This document shows, piece after piece, positions 34,176 through 42,474 of a stretch of DNA of 64,000 nt. Below the pieces are notes generated by a model. The model made no database searches. It worked only from the letters and a program-made list of their open reading frames with translations, and was not told the DNA's origin. This DNA comes from Janthinobacterium sp. 344 (GTDB lineage: Bacteria; Pseudomonadota; Gammaproteobacteria; Burkholderiales; Burkholderiaceae_D): contig NZ_FOKL01000003.1 of assembly GCF_900112025.1 (NCBI RefSeq), positions 1-64,000 of the forward strand. The letters are read 5' to 3'. A program made the translations under genes and the position numbers. Numbering within the stretch: the first letter of the stretch is position 1; each line of letters starts with the position of its first letter.

Positions 34176-34922
34176 ATGAACTTGGAAGATGAACCCATTA
34201 TTTCCTTCGACACGCCGGGCACATTCAGCGACCTGGTGGTGGGCGAGGGGCAGATCGACCCGGCCATGGAGCACGAGCTTGACCTGCAGCGCTTTCATAT
34301 CCGCATGGCCAATTCGCGTGGACGGCGCGAAGCGGCCAGTTTGCTGATCCGCAAGATGTACGGCTGGCGCGGCTATGCCGTCGATCCCGCCACCACGCAC
34401 GCGCTGAACAAGATCACCCTGTTCGCGGAAACGGCCGGCACCACCGTCGGCACCATGACCCTGTGCCTGGACAATGACGAGACGGGCTTGCCCGCCGATG
34501 AAAATTTTCGCGACAAGCTCGACGTGCTGCGCGAGCAGGGACGCCGCCTGTGCGAACCGTCGCGCCTGGCCATCGACAAGGGCGTCAGCAAGCGCGTCTT
34601 CGCGGCACTGATCCATATTTCTTATATCTATGCCCACAATATCCATGGCTTTACGGATTACGTGATTGAAGTCAATCCGCGCCACGTGGTGTTTTACAAG
34701 CGCATGCTGGGTTTCAAGGACTTCGGCGGCGAGCGGGAGTGCACGCGCGTGGGAGCGCCGGCCGTGCTGCTACGGCTGGACCTCGATTACATGGGCGCCC
34801 AGATTCGCAAATACGGTGGCCTGATGGAACAGCATGGGGGTGAACGGTCGTTTTACCCCTTTTTTTTTCCAACATGGGATGAGCCTGGCATCACCGACCG
34901 GCTAAGGCAGGGGCGCAACTGA
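34176..34922 (+). CDS. PEP-CTERM/exosortase system-associated acyltransferase (FeeM/LuxI-like fold)
   Basis: 248-residue acyltransferase resembling the exosortase-associated family (TIGR03694) and the FeeM N-acyl amino acid synthases, which share the GNAT/autoinducer-synthase fold and use acyl-ACP. Key segments: YGWRGYAVDP near residue 63, a CEPSRLAIDKG strand-loop near 127, and DYVIEVNPRHVVFYKRMLGFKDFG near 166-190, corresponding to the NPxHxxFYxxxxGF pattern. It may make an N-acyl amino acid or an acylated EPS substituent; the product is unknown. A GAGG ribosome site precedes the ATG. It ends only four bases from the stop of the convergent protease gene. Confidence 0.85.
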   Translation: MNLEDEPIISFDTPGTFSDLVVGEGQIDPAMEHELDLQRFHIRMANSRGRREAASLLIRKMYGWRGYAVDPATTHALNKITLFAETAGTTVGTMTLCLDNDETGLPADENFRDKLDVLREQGRRLCEPSRLAIDKGVSKRVFAALIHISYIYAHNIHGFTDYVIEVNPRHVVFYKRMLGFKDFGGERECTRVGAPAVLLRLDLDYMGAQIRKYGGLMEQHGGERSFYPFFFPTWDEPGITDRLRQGRN

Positions 34923-34926
34923 CTGT

Positions 34927-35691
34927 TCATTTATTTTTGAGCAAGATCGCCTGCATGTAATTGCCGGGAATGGCATAGGTGATGCCGCTGGGCGCGCTGA
35001 TGGCCGTCTCCTTGAGGCCCTTCACGTAGACCATGTTGACGATGCCGTAGACCACGCCCGTCTCGGGATCGAACAGGGGGCTGCCGCTGCTGCCCGGATA
35101 CGCCGTCGCGTCCAGCTGGAACACGGTGTAGGGCGATTTTTGCAGCTGCGCCAGGCGCCGCGTATCGAGCCGCTGCGCGTTTTCGCTGGGCATGACCACC
35201 GGTGTCAGCGATGACACGGTGGCGCGGTGCGTCACGTGGTGCAGACCCAGTAGCGTGCCCAGCGGAAAGCCCATGAAGGCCATCGCCTGGCCTTCGCGGA
35301 CAGTGCCCGCATCACCGAGCGCCAGGGCCGGCAGCGGCGCGCCGGCCAGGCGCAGCAGGGCCAGGTCGTGTTCCGTATCGATGGACACTACCTTGGCTGG
35401 GCGAAACTGCGCCGCCTCGCCCTGGCCCGTGAGGATGCCGATGACCTCGTTCGGATTCGCGTCGAGCAGCTTTTGGATCACGTGGGCGCAGGTCAGCACG
35501 CTCAAGCCATCGCCCGCCGCGAATCCCGTGCCGATAAAGTTCATCGGCGGCGTGCGCGTCTTTTGCAGGCTGCCCACGCCGACGACGGACGGCTTGATGC
35601 GGGCGATCGCCTGCGCCAGCGCCTCGTCCGCGTCGCAGGGCGGGGGAGCGCACAGGGCCAGGAACAGTAAGGTCAACAGAAAGGATTTCAT
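34927..35691 (-). CDS. Trypsin-like serine protease (S1 family, exported)
   Basis: 254-residue secreted protease. A signal peptide occupies about residues 1-22. The catalytic triad is visible as H70 in LTCAHVI, D109 in TEHDLALL and S202 in YPGSSGSPLF. There is no PDZ domain, unlike DegP. ATGA overlap with the upstream O-antigen-ligase-like gene places it at the end of the prsT operon, so it probably acts in the periplasm on a component of the EPS/PEP-CTERM pathway; no substrate can be inferred. Similar stand-alone trypsin-like proteases occur in other PEP-CTERM loci. Confidence 0.87.
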   Translation of the reverse strand: MKSFLLTLLFLALCAPPPCDADEALAQAIARIKPSVVGVGSLQKTRTPPMNFIGTGFAAGDGLSVLTCAHVIQKLLDANPNEVIGILTGQGEAAQFRPAKVVSIDTEHDLALLRLAGAPLPALALGDAGTVREGQAMAFMGFPLGTLLGLHHVTHRATVSSLTPVVMPSENAQRLDTRRLAQLQKSPYTVFQLDATAYPGSSGSPLFDPETGVVYGIVNMVYVKGLKETAISAPSGITYAIPGNYMQAILLKNK

Positions 35692-38159
35692 GGGGGCGTA
35701 CTTTCGGCAGGATGAGAAGGTGGGGACAGGGCGGGTTGCAACAGCGCGCACAGCAGCATCAGATAGCACAGCAGCGCGATGCGCGGCACGTCGAGCAGGC
35801 TGTCGAACAGGCCGACGACGAGAAAGCCGGCCAGCGCCGCGCCGCAGGCCAGCGCGCCATGCCGGCCCAGGCTGCCCTGCGCGGATCGCGTGCATTGCCG
35901 TCGCAGCCGCAGGCCGGCCAGGCAAAGCAGGCCCAGCATGGCCAGCGCGCCGCTCCAGCCCGCTTCCACCAGCAGGTACAGCGCCAGGTTCTTGACGTGC
36001 CACGGCAAGTGATGGTGGTCGCTGCTGAAAAACCAGTAGTTGTTTGCCTGGCTAAATTGGCCATTGGCGATCAGTTCCTCGCCGCCCGGCGCGCGCAGGC
36101 TCAGCTTGTCGATGTCCACGACGGACGAGGTGGCCGTGCCGCTGGCCGCCAGCTCCAGTTGCACGGGCGCGCGCAGCAGCCAGCCGCCCGTGCCCAGCGG
36201 GCCGCTGTCGAGCGGGACTTCATAATGCTGCCAGGCCCATGGCGGGCTGCCCGCCGGTGGCGGACGCAGGCGCAGCGGGGCAGCGATGCAATTTTGGGGG
36301 TACAGCAACTGGCGCTGGCACAGCCGGACCAGCAGGACGGGCATGGCGCCGTTGCGGCGCGCGTCCAGCGCCAGGGTGTAGCGCGTGGCGGGCTGCACGG
36401 GCAGCCGTTGCAGCAGACGCAGCAGCTCGCCATAACCGGCGCTGTAGCCGGGGCTGGCCAGGCGCACATAGCGATTTTCTCCCTCATCGGCATAGCGGAT
36501 GCTGGCCGGCACGTCGCGCTGGGGATTGTGCCAGTAATACGTGGCGGGAAAGCTGCCCAGGCCCATGCCGAACAGCCGGCTGTCCCACGTGGGCGGCTGC
36601 ATGGCCAGCACTTGCTGCCAGTGGCGCAAGCGTCCGTGCAAGTCGAAGGCGGTGGTGGCGAACCGTTCGGTGGCGTAATAGCTGGCCGAAACGGGGATGG
36701 CCAGCAGCCACAGCATGCCGGCGGCGCCCGCCACGCCCAGGCTGGCCCGGTCCAGCCGCCACAGCGGCGGGTGCAGGCGGCCGTTGCACAGCATCAGCAT
36801 GGCCAGCAGCACGACCAGGCCGGCGGGCGGCAAGGCTTTGCTGCCGGCCCAGTGCCAGCCTATCCAGCCGAGATTGCAGGCGAGCAAGGTCCACGCCAGC
36901 ATGGCCACGCCCAGGCGCGCCGGGCCGTGCCGGGCGCCAGCCGACGGCCACAGCGCGCCGGCCAGCAGCAGGGCCGCCAGCAGGAACAGGCAATACGGCC
37001 CTTTCAGCCAGCCGGCGGCCTGATGCGCCGCCGGGTCCGGCCACCAGCTGGCCAGCACGGCTTGCAGGCAGAGCGCGCACAGCACGCTGGCCGGCGCCAG
37101 GCGCCATGGCAGGGGCCGCGCGGCCAGCACGAAGCTGGCACCGAGCAGCACCACGGCGGCCAGCAAGCCCCGGTAGCCGGCCTGGCTGAACATATATAAC
37201 AGGGCGCCGGCGCCCAGGCCGGCCAGCAGCAGGCCGAGCACGGGACGCTGGCCGTGCCGCACGGGACGCCGGCCCGGCGCCAGGACTTGCCAGAAAAACA
37301 GCAGCATGGCCGCCAGCATGGCCGCGTACAAGCCCCGTGAAAACGTGGTGAAGGCCGCATGCAGGGCCAGGCCCAGCAGCGCCAGGGCCAGCGCCGCGTG
37401 CCAGCGGCGGTGGGCGCGCGCCAGCCACAGGGCGGCGAACGGCAGGCTCAGCGCCAGGTAGCCATCGAGGGCGGCGCCGCCCGTGTGCATGGCGGAAAAC
37501 GGCGCCGTGATGCGGTAGTCGCTGGACATGTTCAGCAAGCCGGGAAACACGGCCCGTTCCCACAGCGCGAACAGGCTCACCATGGCCAGTCCCGCCAGCA
37601 GGCCGGGCAGCGCATAGCGACGCAGGTTGTCCGCCCCCGCGTCGCGCAGCAGCAGCGGCAGCAGCAGCATGCTCCAGGCCCAGGCTTTTCCCAGGCGCAA
37701 GCTGTTATACGGGCTCAGATAATTGTCCCAGGCATTCGCATCGACGGGCGCCAGCGGCAGCACGCCGCGCAGCAAGGCCACCAGCCAGGCCAGGCTGCAC
37801 AGCAGCAGACACAGCCGGGCAGCGGGTGACAGCCGCGCCTGGGCTGGCTGCACGGGGCCGCCCAGGCGCCAGTAGCCGCAGGCCAGCGTCAGCAACAGCA
37901 GCAAATCGATTTCTTCCAGGAAGAACCAGCCCGTCCACGGCGCCAGGTCCAGCACGGGCAGCAGGGCGGGCAGGCAGAACAGCCAGCAGGCGGGGCGCCA
38001 GCACAGCAGCAGAAAGTACGCGGGCAGCAGGGCGGCAAACAGCAGGCCGGGCCAGCCATGGCCCAGCGGATAATGGCGCAGGGCCAGCACGCAGGCGGCC
38101 CCCGCCAGCAGGGCCAGTGGCCGCGCCGCCAGGCTGGGCTGGGCCGCGTGCGCCGCCAT
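35688..38159 (-). CDS. Large O-antigen ligase/polymerase-like membrane protein
   Basis: 823-residue inner-membrane protein. About residues 10-480 are hydrophobic with 12 or more membrane segments, including a TFSRGLYAAMLA motif matching the SRG of Wzy/WaaL-type enzymes, and GMGLGSFPATYYWHNP near residue 545 corresponding to the periplasmic-loop motif. A soluble region of about 180 residues, beta-rich and resembling a carbohydrate-binding-type domain by composition, lies between residues 560 and 730, before final membrane segments. A polymerase or ligase role for the EPS is likely; it is distinct from the smaller XrtA O-ligase at the left of the locus. It follows prsT by three bases and overlaps the protease gene. 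Confidence 0.8.
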   Translation of the reverse strand: MAAHAAQPSLAARPLALLAGAACVLALRHYPLGHGWPGLLFAALLPAYFLLLCWRPACWLFCLPALLPVLDLAPWTGWFFLEEIDLLLLLTLACGYWRLGGPVQPAQARLSPAARLCLLLCSLAWLVALLRGVLPLAPVDANAWDNYLSPYNSLRLGKAWAWSMLLLPLLLRDAGADNLRRYALPGLLAGLAMVSLFALWERAVFPGLLNMSSDYRITAPFSAMHTGGAALDGYLALSLPFAALWLARAHRRWHAALALALLGLALHAAFTTFSRGLYAAMLAAMLLFFWQVLAPGRRPVRHGQRPVLGLLLAGLGAGALLYMFSQAGYRGLLAAVVLLGASFVLAARPLPWRLAPASVLCALCLQAVLASWWPDPAAHQAAGWLKGPYCLFLLAALLLAGALWPSAGARHGPARLGVAMLAWTLLACNLGWIGWHWAGSKALPPAGLVVLLAMLMLCNGRLHPPLWRLDRASLGVAGAAGMLWLLAIPVSASYYATERFATTAFDLHGRLRHWQQVLAMQPPTWDSRLFGMGLGSFPATYYWHNPQRDVPASIRYADEGENRYVRLASPGYSAGYGELLRLLQRLPVQPATRYTLALDARRNGAMPVLLVRLCQRQLLYPQNCIAAPLRLRPPPAGSPPWAWQHYEVPLDSGPLGTGGWLLRAPVQLELAASGTATSSVVDIDKLSLRAPGGEELIANGQFSQANNYWFFSSDHHHLPWHVKNLALYLLVEAGWSGALAMLGLLCLAGLRLRRQCTRSAQGSLGRHGALACGAALAGFLVVGLFDSLLDVPRIALLCYLMLLCALLQPALSPPSHPAESTPP

Positions 38160-38162
38160 GGC

Positions 38163-40955
38163 CTAGAGCTGGGTCAGCAAGGCCTGCGCCTCGGCCCGCT
38201 GCGGAAAGTCCTTGTTGGCCGCCAGCAATTGCTCCAGTTGTTTGCGCGCGCCGCCCTTGTCGCCGGACTTGAGCAGGGCCACGCCCAGGTGGTACTGGAT
38301 TTCCGGCGCTTTCGGCGCCAGCGACGCCGCCTGGCGCAGCAGCGTGGTGGCGCGCTTGACATCGCCTTGCTGCAGCACGATCCAGCCCAGCGTGTCGAGC
38401 ACGGCGGGATTGCCGGGCGCCAGCTTGAGCGCCTGTTCCGCCGTCGCCTGCGCGCGCGGGTCTTTTTCCTGCTGATACGCCCACGCCAGGTCGTTCAGCG
38501 CCACCACATTGCCCGGTTCCTTGGCCACGATGTACTGGAAGTGCTCGATGGCGGCGCGGTATTGCTGCGCTTCCAGCTTGGTGCCGGCCAGGTAATTGCG
38601 CGTGGGCAGGTCGTCTGGATGCTCCCTCAGCCACACCGCCATGCGCGCATCGGCTTCCGGCGTCTGTCCGGACGCTTGCAGGGCGCGGTACAACTGCACT
38701 TGCAGGGCACCGATCTTGCTGAGCTGGAAAGCACGTTCATACAGCTTGACCGCTTGCTGCGGCAGCTTCTGTTCCATCAGCACGTCGCCCTCGAGCTTGT
38801 AGCCGGCCGCCAGCCTGGGCTCTTGTTCCTGCACCTGCCGCGCCACGGCCAGCGCTTCACGCTGGCGGTTCAGGGCCAGCAGCATGGCAACTTCGACCAC
38901 CCGCGCTTCGAGCAGGGTGGGGTCGAGCACCTGCGCCCGCCGCACGGCTTGCAGCGCGCTGGCATGCTCGCCCAGGGCCAGGTGCAGGCTGGCGATGCGC
39001 ATCTGCAAGGGCGCCGAGCCGGACTGGATGCTGGCCAGCTTGGTGTAGCTGTCGAGCGCGGCCGGAGCCTGGCCCGCGCTGTATTCCACCTGCGCGCGCA
39101 GGGCCAGCGCGTCGGCGTCGCCGGGGTGGCCCGTCTGCAGGGTGCGCGCCAGTTCCAGCGCCTTGTCGGGCGCGCCCGTTTTCAGGTAAAAGTTACTCAG
39201 CAACAGGGCCGGCGCGACGGCGTCGGGATTGTCGCGGTGGGCCCGCTCGAGCCAGCGGCGCGCCTCGTCCGTCTTGCCCTCCGAGGCGGCCAGCTTGGCC
39301 AGCGCGGCGCACAGGTCGGCATTCTTCGGCGCTTTCGCCAGCGCGCGCTCGAAGCGCTGGCGCGCCTGGTCGGGTTTCTTCTCGGCCAGATCGATCTGCG
39401 CCAGGTTGTTCAAGGCGGGCAGGTAGACGGGATCGATGCCCAGCGCCTGCTCGAAACTGGCGCGCGCGGCGCGTAAATCGCGCAAGGCCAGGTAAACGCC
39501 GCCTTTCAGGTTCAGCAGCACGGGGTTCGTGCCTTGCTGCTTTTCCATCATTTGCACGCTGGCCAGGGCCTTGTCGTTCTGCTTGTTGCGCAGCAAGGTC
39601 ATCACCAGCATGGTGCCCGCCTGCGGCGTGCCCTTGTCGAGCATGCTGGCGCGTTCCAGTTCATTGATGGCGCGGCTGTTCTCGCCCATGCCCAGGCGGC
39701 TGATGCCCAGCGCCGCGTGCAGCTTGGCCGTGTCCGGCGCCAGGCCGCTGGCCTTTTCAAAATACGCCGTGGCCTTGTCGTAGCGGCGCGCGCGCAAATG
39801 CGCCTCGCCCGCCAGCGACAGCAATTCCACGTCGTCGGGAAAGGCGCCCAGCACGGGCATCAGCAAGTCGATGGCGGCGTCCGTCTTGCCGCGCATCAGT
39901 TCGATCGATGCCATCATCTTGACGGCATACAGATGCCGCGGATACACGGCCAGGAAGCGCTGCAGATAGCTTTCCGCCAGTTGCGGTGACCCCAGGGCCA
40001 GCTGCACGGCGCCCGTCAGCAGGATGGACGGCATGTGCTCGGGCGCCGCCTTGAGCACCAGCTGCAAGCCTTGCAGGGCCGCCTTGTTCTTGCCCTGGCG
40101 GAAATCGAGCAGCGCCTGGGCCTGCAGCAAGCCCAGGCTGTTGGGCGCCGTCTTGCGCGCCGTGGCCAGCTGGCCGGCCGCCTCCGTAAAGCGGTTCTGC
40201 ACGATGTCGAGGTTGGCCAGGTCGATGTGTGCCTGGGTATTGTCCGGCTTGATCTTGAGGATCTGCATGTAGGCCAGGCGCGCCGCGTCGCTCTTGCCCT
40301 GCAGGCGCAGCAGGTCGCCCTGCAGGCGCAAGGCGTCGAGGTTGGCGGGCGCGCTTTTCAGCGCCTGCGCCAGCAGCAGCTCGGCCGCCGTGACTTGCTG
40401 CTCCAGCGCCGCCAGGCGCGCCAGGCCCAGCAGTGCTTCCACCTGGCCCGGATGCGCATTCAGCATGCGGGTCAGCAGGGCGCGCGCCTCGTCCTGCCGG
40501 CCCAGGGCCAGCAGGGCGTCGCCGCGCAGGGCCAGCACGGACGGCGGCAGCGCGGCATCGTCGGCGACCTCGGCCAGGACCTTGTCGAACTGGCCCAGCA
40601 TCAGCCAGGACTTGCCCAGCAGCGGCATCACCTGGCTCGTCGCCAGGCCCAGCGACTTCGCCTTGCGCAACTCCTTTTCGGCCGACAGCGCCTCGCCCGT
40701 ATCGATATAGATGCTGCCCAACAGCAGCCGCGCGGCCGCGTTTTCCGGGTCTTTTTGCAGCAAATTCTTCAGCTGGATGATGGCGGCCCGGGCTTCGCCT
40801 TTCTGCCGGTACTGCTGCGCGTCCGCCAGCAGGGTTTCGCTGCTTTGGGTGCCGTGGCAAGCCGTCAGCAGGGGCAGCAGCAGGGCACCGCACAGGACGG
40901 CGGCCGGCAGGCGGGCGAGGGAGCGCAGAACAGGAAGGACAAGGGGACGGGCCAT
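38163..40955 (-). CDS. prsT: PEP-CTERM system TPR-repeat lipoprotein PrsT
   Basis: 930-residue lipoprotein with lipobox LLTAC (C33) and tandem tetratricopeptide repeats along nearly its full length (for example LLLGSIYIDTGEALSAEKEL, ALLGLARLAALEQQVTAAE, YQQEKDPRAQATAEQALKLAPGN). Length and layout match PrsT (TIGR02917), a conserved marker of exosortase systems thought to scaffold EPS synthesis, polymer transport or PEP-CTERM protein handling at the envelope. It is the first gene of a leftward three-gene operon with the large ligase-like protein and the protease, and is divergent from the sugar dehydrogenase gene. Confidence 0.95.
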   Translation of the reverse strand: MARPLVLPVLRSLARLPAAVLCGALLLPLLTACHGTQSSETLLADAQQYRQKGEARAAIIQLKNLLQKDPENAAARLLLGSIYIDTGEALSAEKELRKAKSLGLATSQVMPLLGKSWLMLGQFDKVLAEVADDAALPPSVLALRGDALLALGRQDEARALLTRMLNAHPGQVEALLGLARLAALEQQVTAAELLLAQALKSAPANLDALRLQGDLLRLQGKSDAARLAYMQILKIKPDNTQAHIDLANLDIVQNRFTEAAGQLATARKTAPNSLGLLQAQALLDFRQGKNKAALQGLQLVLKAAPEHMPSILLTGAVQLALGSPQLAESYLQRFLAVYPRHLYAVKMMASIELMRGKTDAAIDLLMPVLGAFPDDVELLSLAGEAHLRARRYDKATAYFEKASGLAPDTAKLHAALGISRLGMGENSRAINELERASMLDKGTPQAGTMLVMTLLRNKQNDKALASVQMMEKQQGTNPVLLNLKGGVYLALRDLRAARASFEQALGIDPVYLPALNNLAQIDLAEKKPDQARQRFERALAKAPKNADLCAALAKLAASEGKTDEARRWLERAHRDNPDAVAPALLLSNFYLKTGAPDKALELARTLQTGHPGDADALALRAQVEYSAGQAPAALDSYTKLASIQSGSAPLQMRIASLHLALGEHASALQAVRRAQVLDPTLLEARVVEVAMLLALNRQREALAVARQVQEQEPRLAAGYKLEGDVLMEQKLPQQAVKLYERAFQLSKIGALQVQLYRALQASGQTPEADARMAVWLREHPDDLPTRNYLAGTKLEAQQYRAAIEHFQYIVAKEPGNVVALNDLAWAYQQEKDPRAQATAEQALKLAPGNPAVLDTLGWIVLQQGDVKRATTLLRQAASLAPKAPEIQYHLGVALLKSGDKGGARKQLEQLLAANKDFPQRAEAQALLTQL

Positions 40956-41169
40956 GGAAGTCTCCGGTAGCGGCGTGCAGGATGGGCACGGTCTAGCTTA
41001 AAAAGATGGCCGCCGGCCTCATTGATTGCGCTCAACAGGCTGCCGATTGGTGGCGCAGGCGGCCGTGGACGCTCCCGCTTTCTTGTTCCCGCTCAAGAAT
41101 GAGCAAAGCTGCAACCGTAGAATTTCCCCGACGGCGCCACGCAGGCCGCAACCATTCGGAGCAGATTCT
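40956..41169. other. Divergent intergenic region of prsT and the sugar dehydrogenase gene
   Basis: 214 bases that must carry promoters for both directions. On the minus strand at about 41103-41117 there is a GG-N10-GC arrangement with a perfect TTTGCT '-12' part but a poor '-24' part; I regard it as a weak sigma-54 candidate only. Confidence 0.3.
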
Positions 41170-42474
41170 ATGGACAGCAAAGTGGAGAGCAGCGGCGGCG
41201 TGGTGGCGGTGGTGGGACTCGGTTACGTGGGCTTGCAGCTGGCGGTGGCGTTCGGCACGCGCCAGCGCACCATCGGCTTCGACTTGTCGGCGCGCAAGGT
41301 GGAGAGCTATCGCCGGCATATCGACCCCACCGGCGAAGTCAGCCATGAACAGCTGCTGGCCGCGCAATGGCTGAGCGTGGGCTGCGATGCGGCCGAGCTG
41401 CAACTGGCCGACTTCATCGTCGTGGCCGTGCCCACGCCCGTCGACAGCGCGCACAATCCCGACTTTTCCGCGCTGGCAGGGGCCAGCGCGGCCGTCGGGC
41501 GCCACATGCGGCGCGGCGCCATCGTCATCTATGAATCCACCGTGTATCCGGGCGCCACCGAGGAAATCTGCATTCCCATCCTGGAACAGCATTCCGGCTT
41601 GCGCTGGAAGCAGGATTTTCACGTGGGTTTTTCGCCCGAACGCATCAATCCCGGCGACAAGGACCATACCCTGCACAGCATCCGCAAGGTGGTCTCCGGT
41701 GACGACGATGCCACCCTGGACAAGGTGGCGGCGCTGTATGAAGGCGTGGTCGGGGCCGGCGTGCACCGCGCCTCCAGCATCCGCGTGGCGGAAGCGGCCA
41801 AGGTCATCGAAAACACGCAGCGCGACCTGAACATCGCCCTGATGAACGAGCTGGCCATCATATTCGACCGCATCGGCATCGACACCCTGGAAGTGCTGCA
41901 GGCGGCTGGCACCAAATGGAACTTTCTGCCATTCCGCCCGGGGCTGGTGGGCGGCCACTGCATCGGCGTCGACCCGTATTACCTGACGCACAAGGCGGAA
42001 ATGCTGGGCTACCACCCGCACGTGATCCTGGCAGGGCGCCGCATCAACGATGGCATGGCCAAGTTCGTGGCGGAAAAGACCATCAAGGAAATGGTGCGGG
42101 CCGGCTTCAAGCTGAAGGGCGCCCATGTGAACGTGCTGGGCCTGACCTTCAAGGAAAACTGTCCGGACTTGCGCAATTCGAAGGTGGTCGACATGATCCA
42201 CGAACTGCAATCGTATGGCGTGCAGGTGCACGTGCACGATCCCGTCGCCGATGGCCGCGAAGCGCTGGAGGAATATGGCTTGTCGCTGGAAAGCTGGGAG
42301 CAGCTGCCGCAGGCCGAAGCCATCATCAGCGCCGTGTCGCACCAGGCGCTGCTGGCCCGCCCGCTCAGCGATTTCCAGGCCAAGGTGCTGGAAAATGGCT
42401 GCTTCATCGACATCAAGTCGCATTTCGACCCCCGCCTCCTGCAAGACGGCGGCCTGCACGTGTGGCGGCTGTGA
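41170..42474 (+). CDS. Nucleotide sugar dehydrogenase (TviB/WbpO-like UDP-N-acetylhexosamine 6-dehydrogenase)
   Basis: 434-residue UDP-sugar dehydrogenase, a NAD-dependent four-electron oxidase converting a UDP-(N-acetyl)hexose to the uronic acid. [16 protein letters not shown] forms the NAD loop at the N-terminus; [53 protein letters not shown] and [11 protein letters not shown] (catalytic C264) follow in the usual order. The wording of these motifs is closest to TviB/WbpO, which oxidise UDP-GlcNAc or UDP-GalNAc, and the following epimerase is a TviC/WbpP relative, so the pair would make UDP-N-acetylgalactosaminuronate (inference). The start has a CGGAG site upstream; the stop shares one base with the next start. 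Confidence 0.92.
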   Translation: MDSKVESSGGVVAVVGLGYVGLQLAVAFGTRQRTIGFDLSARKVESYRRHIDPTGEVSHEQLLAAQWLSVGCDAAELQLADFIVVAVPTPVDSAHNPDFSALAGASAAVGRHMRRGAIVIYESTVYPGATEEICIPILEQHSGLRWKQDFHVGFSPERINPGDKDHTLHSIRKVVSGDDDATLDKVAALYEGVVGAGVHRASSIRVAEAAKVIENTQRDLNIALMNELAIIFDRIGIDTLEVLQAAGTKWNFLPFRPGLVGGHCIGVDPYYLTHKAEMLGYHPHVILAGRRINDGMAKFVAEKTIKEMVRAGFKLKGAHVNVLGLTFKENCPDLRNSKVVDMIHELQSYGVQVHVHDPVADGREALEEYGLSLESWEQLPQAEAIISAVSHQALLARPLSDFQAKVLENGCFIDIKSHFDPRLLQDGGLHVWRL

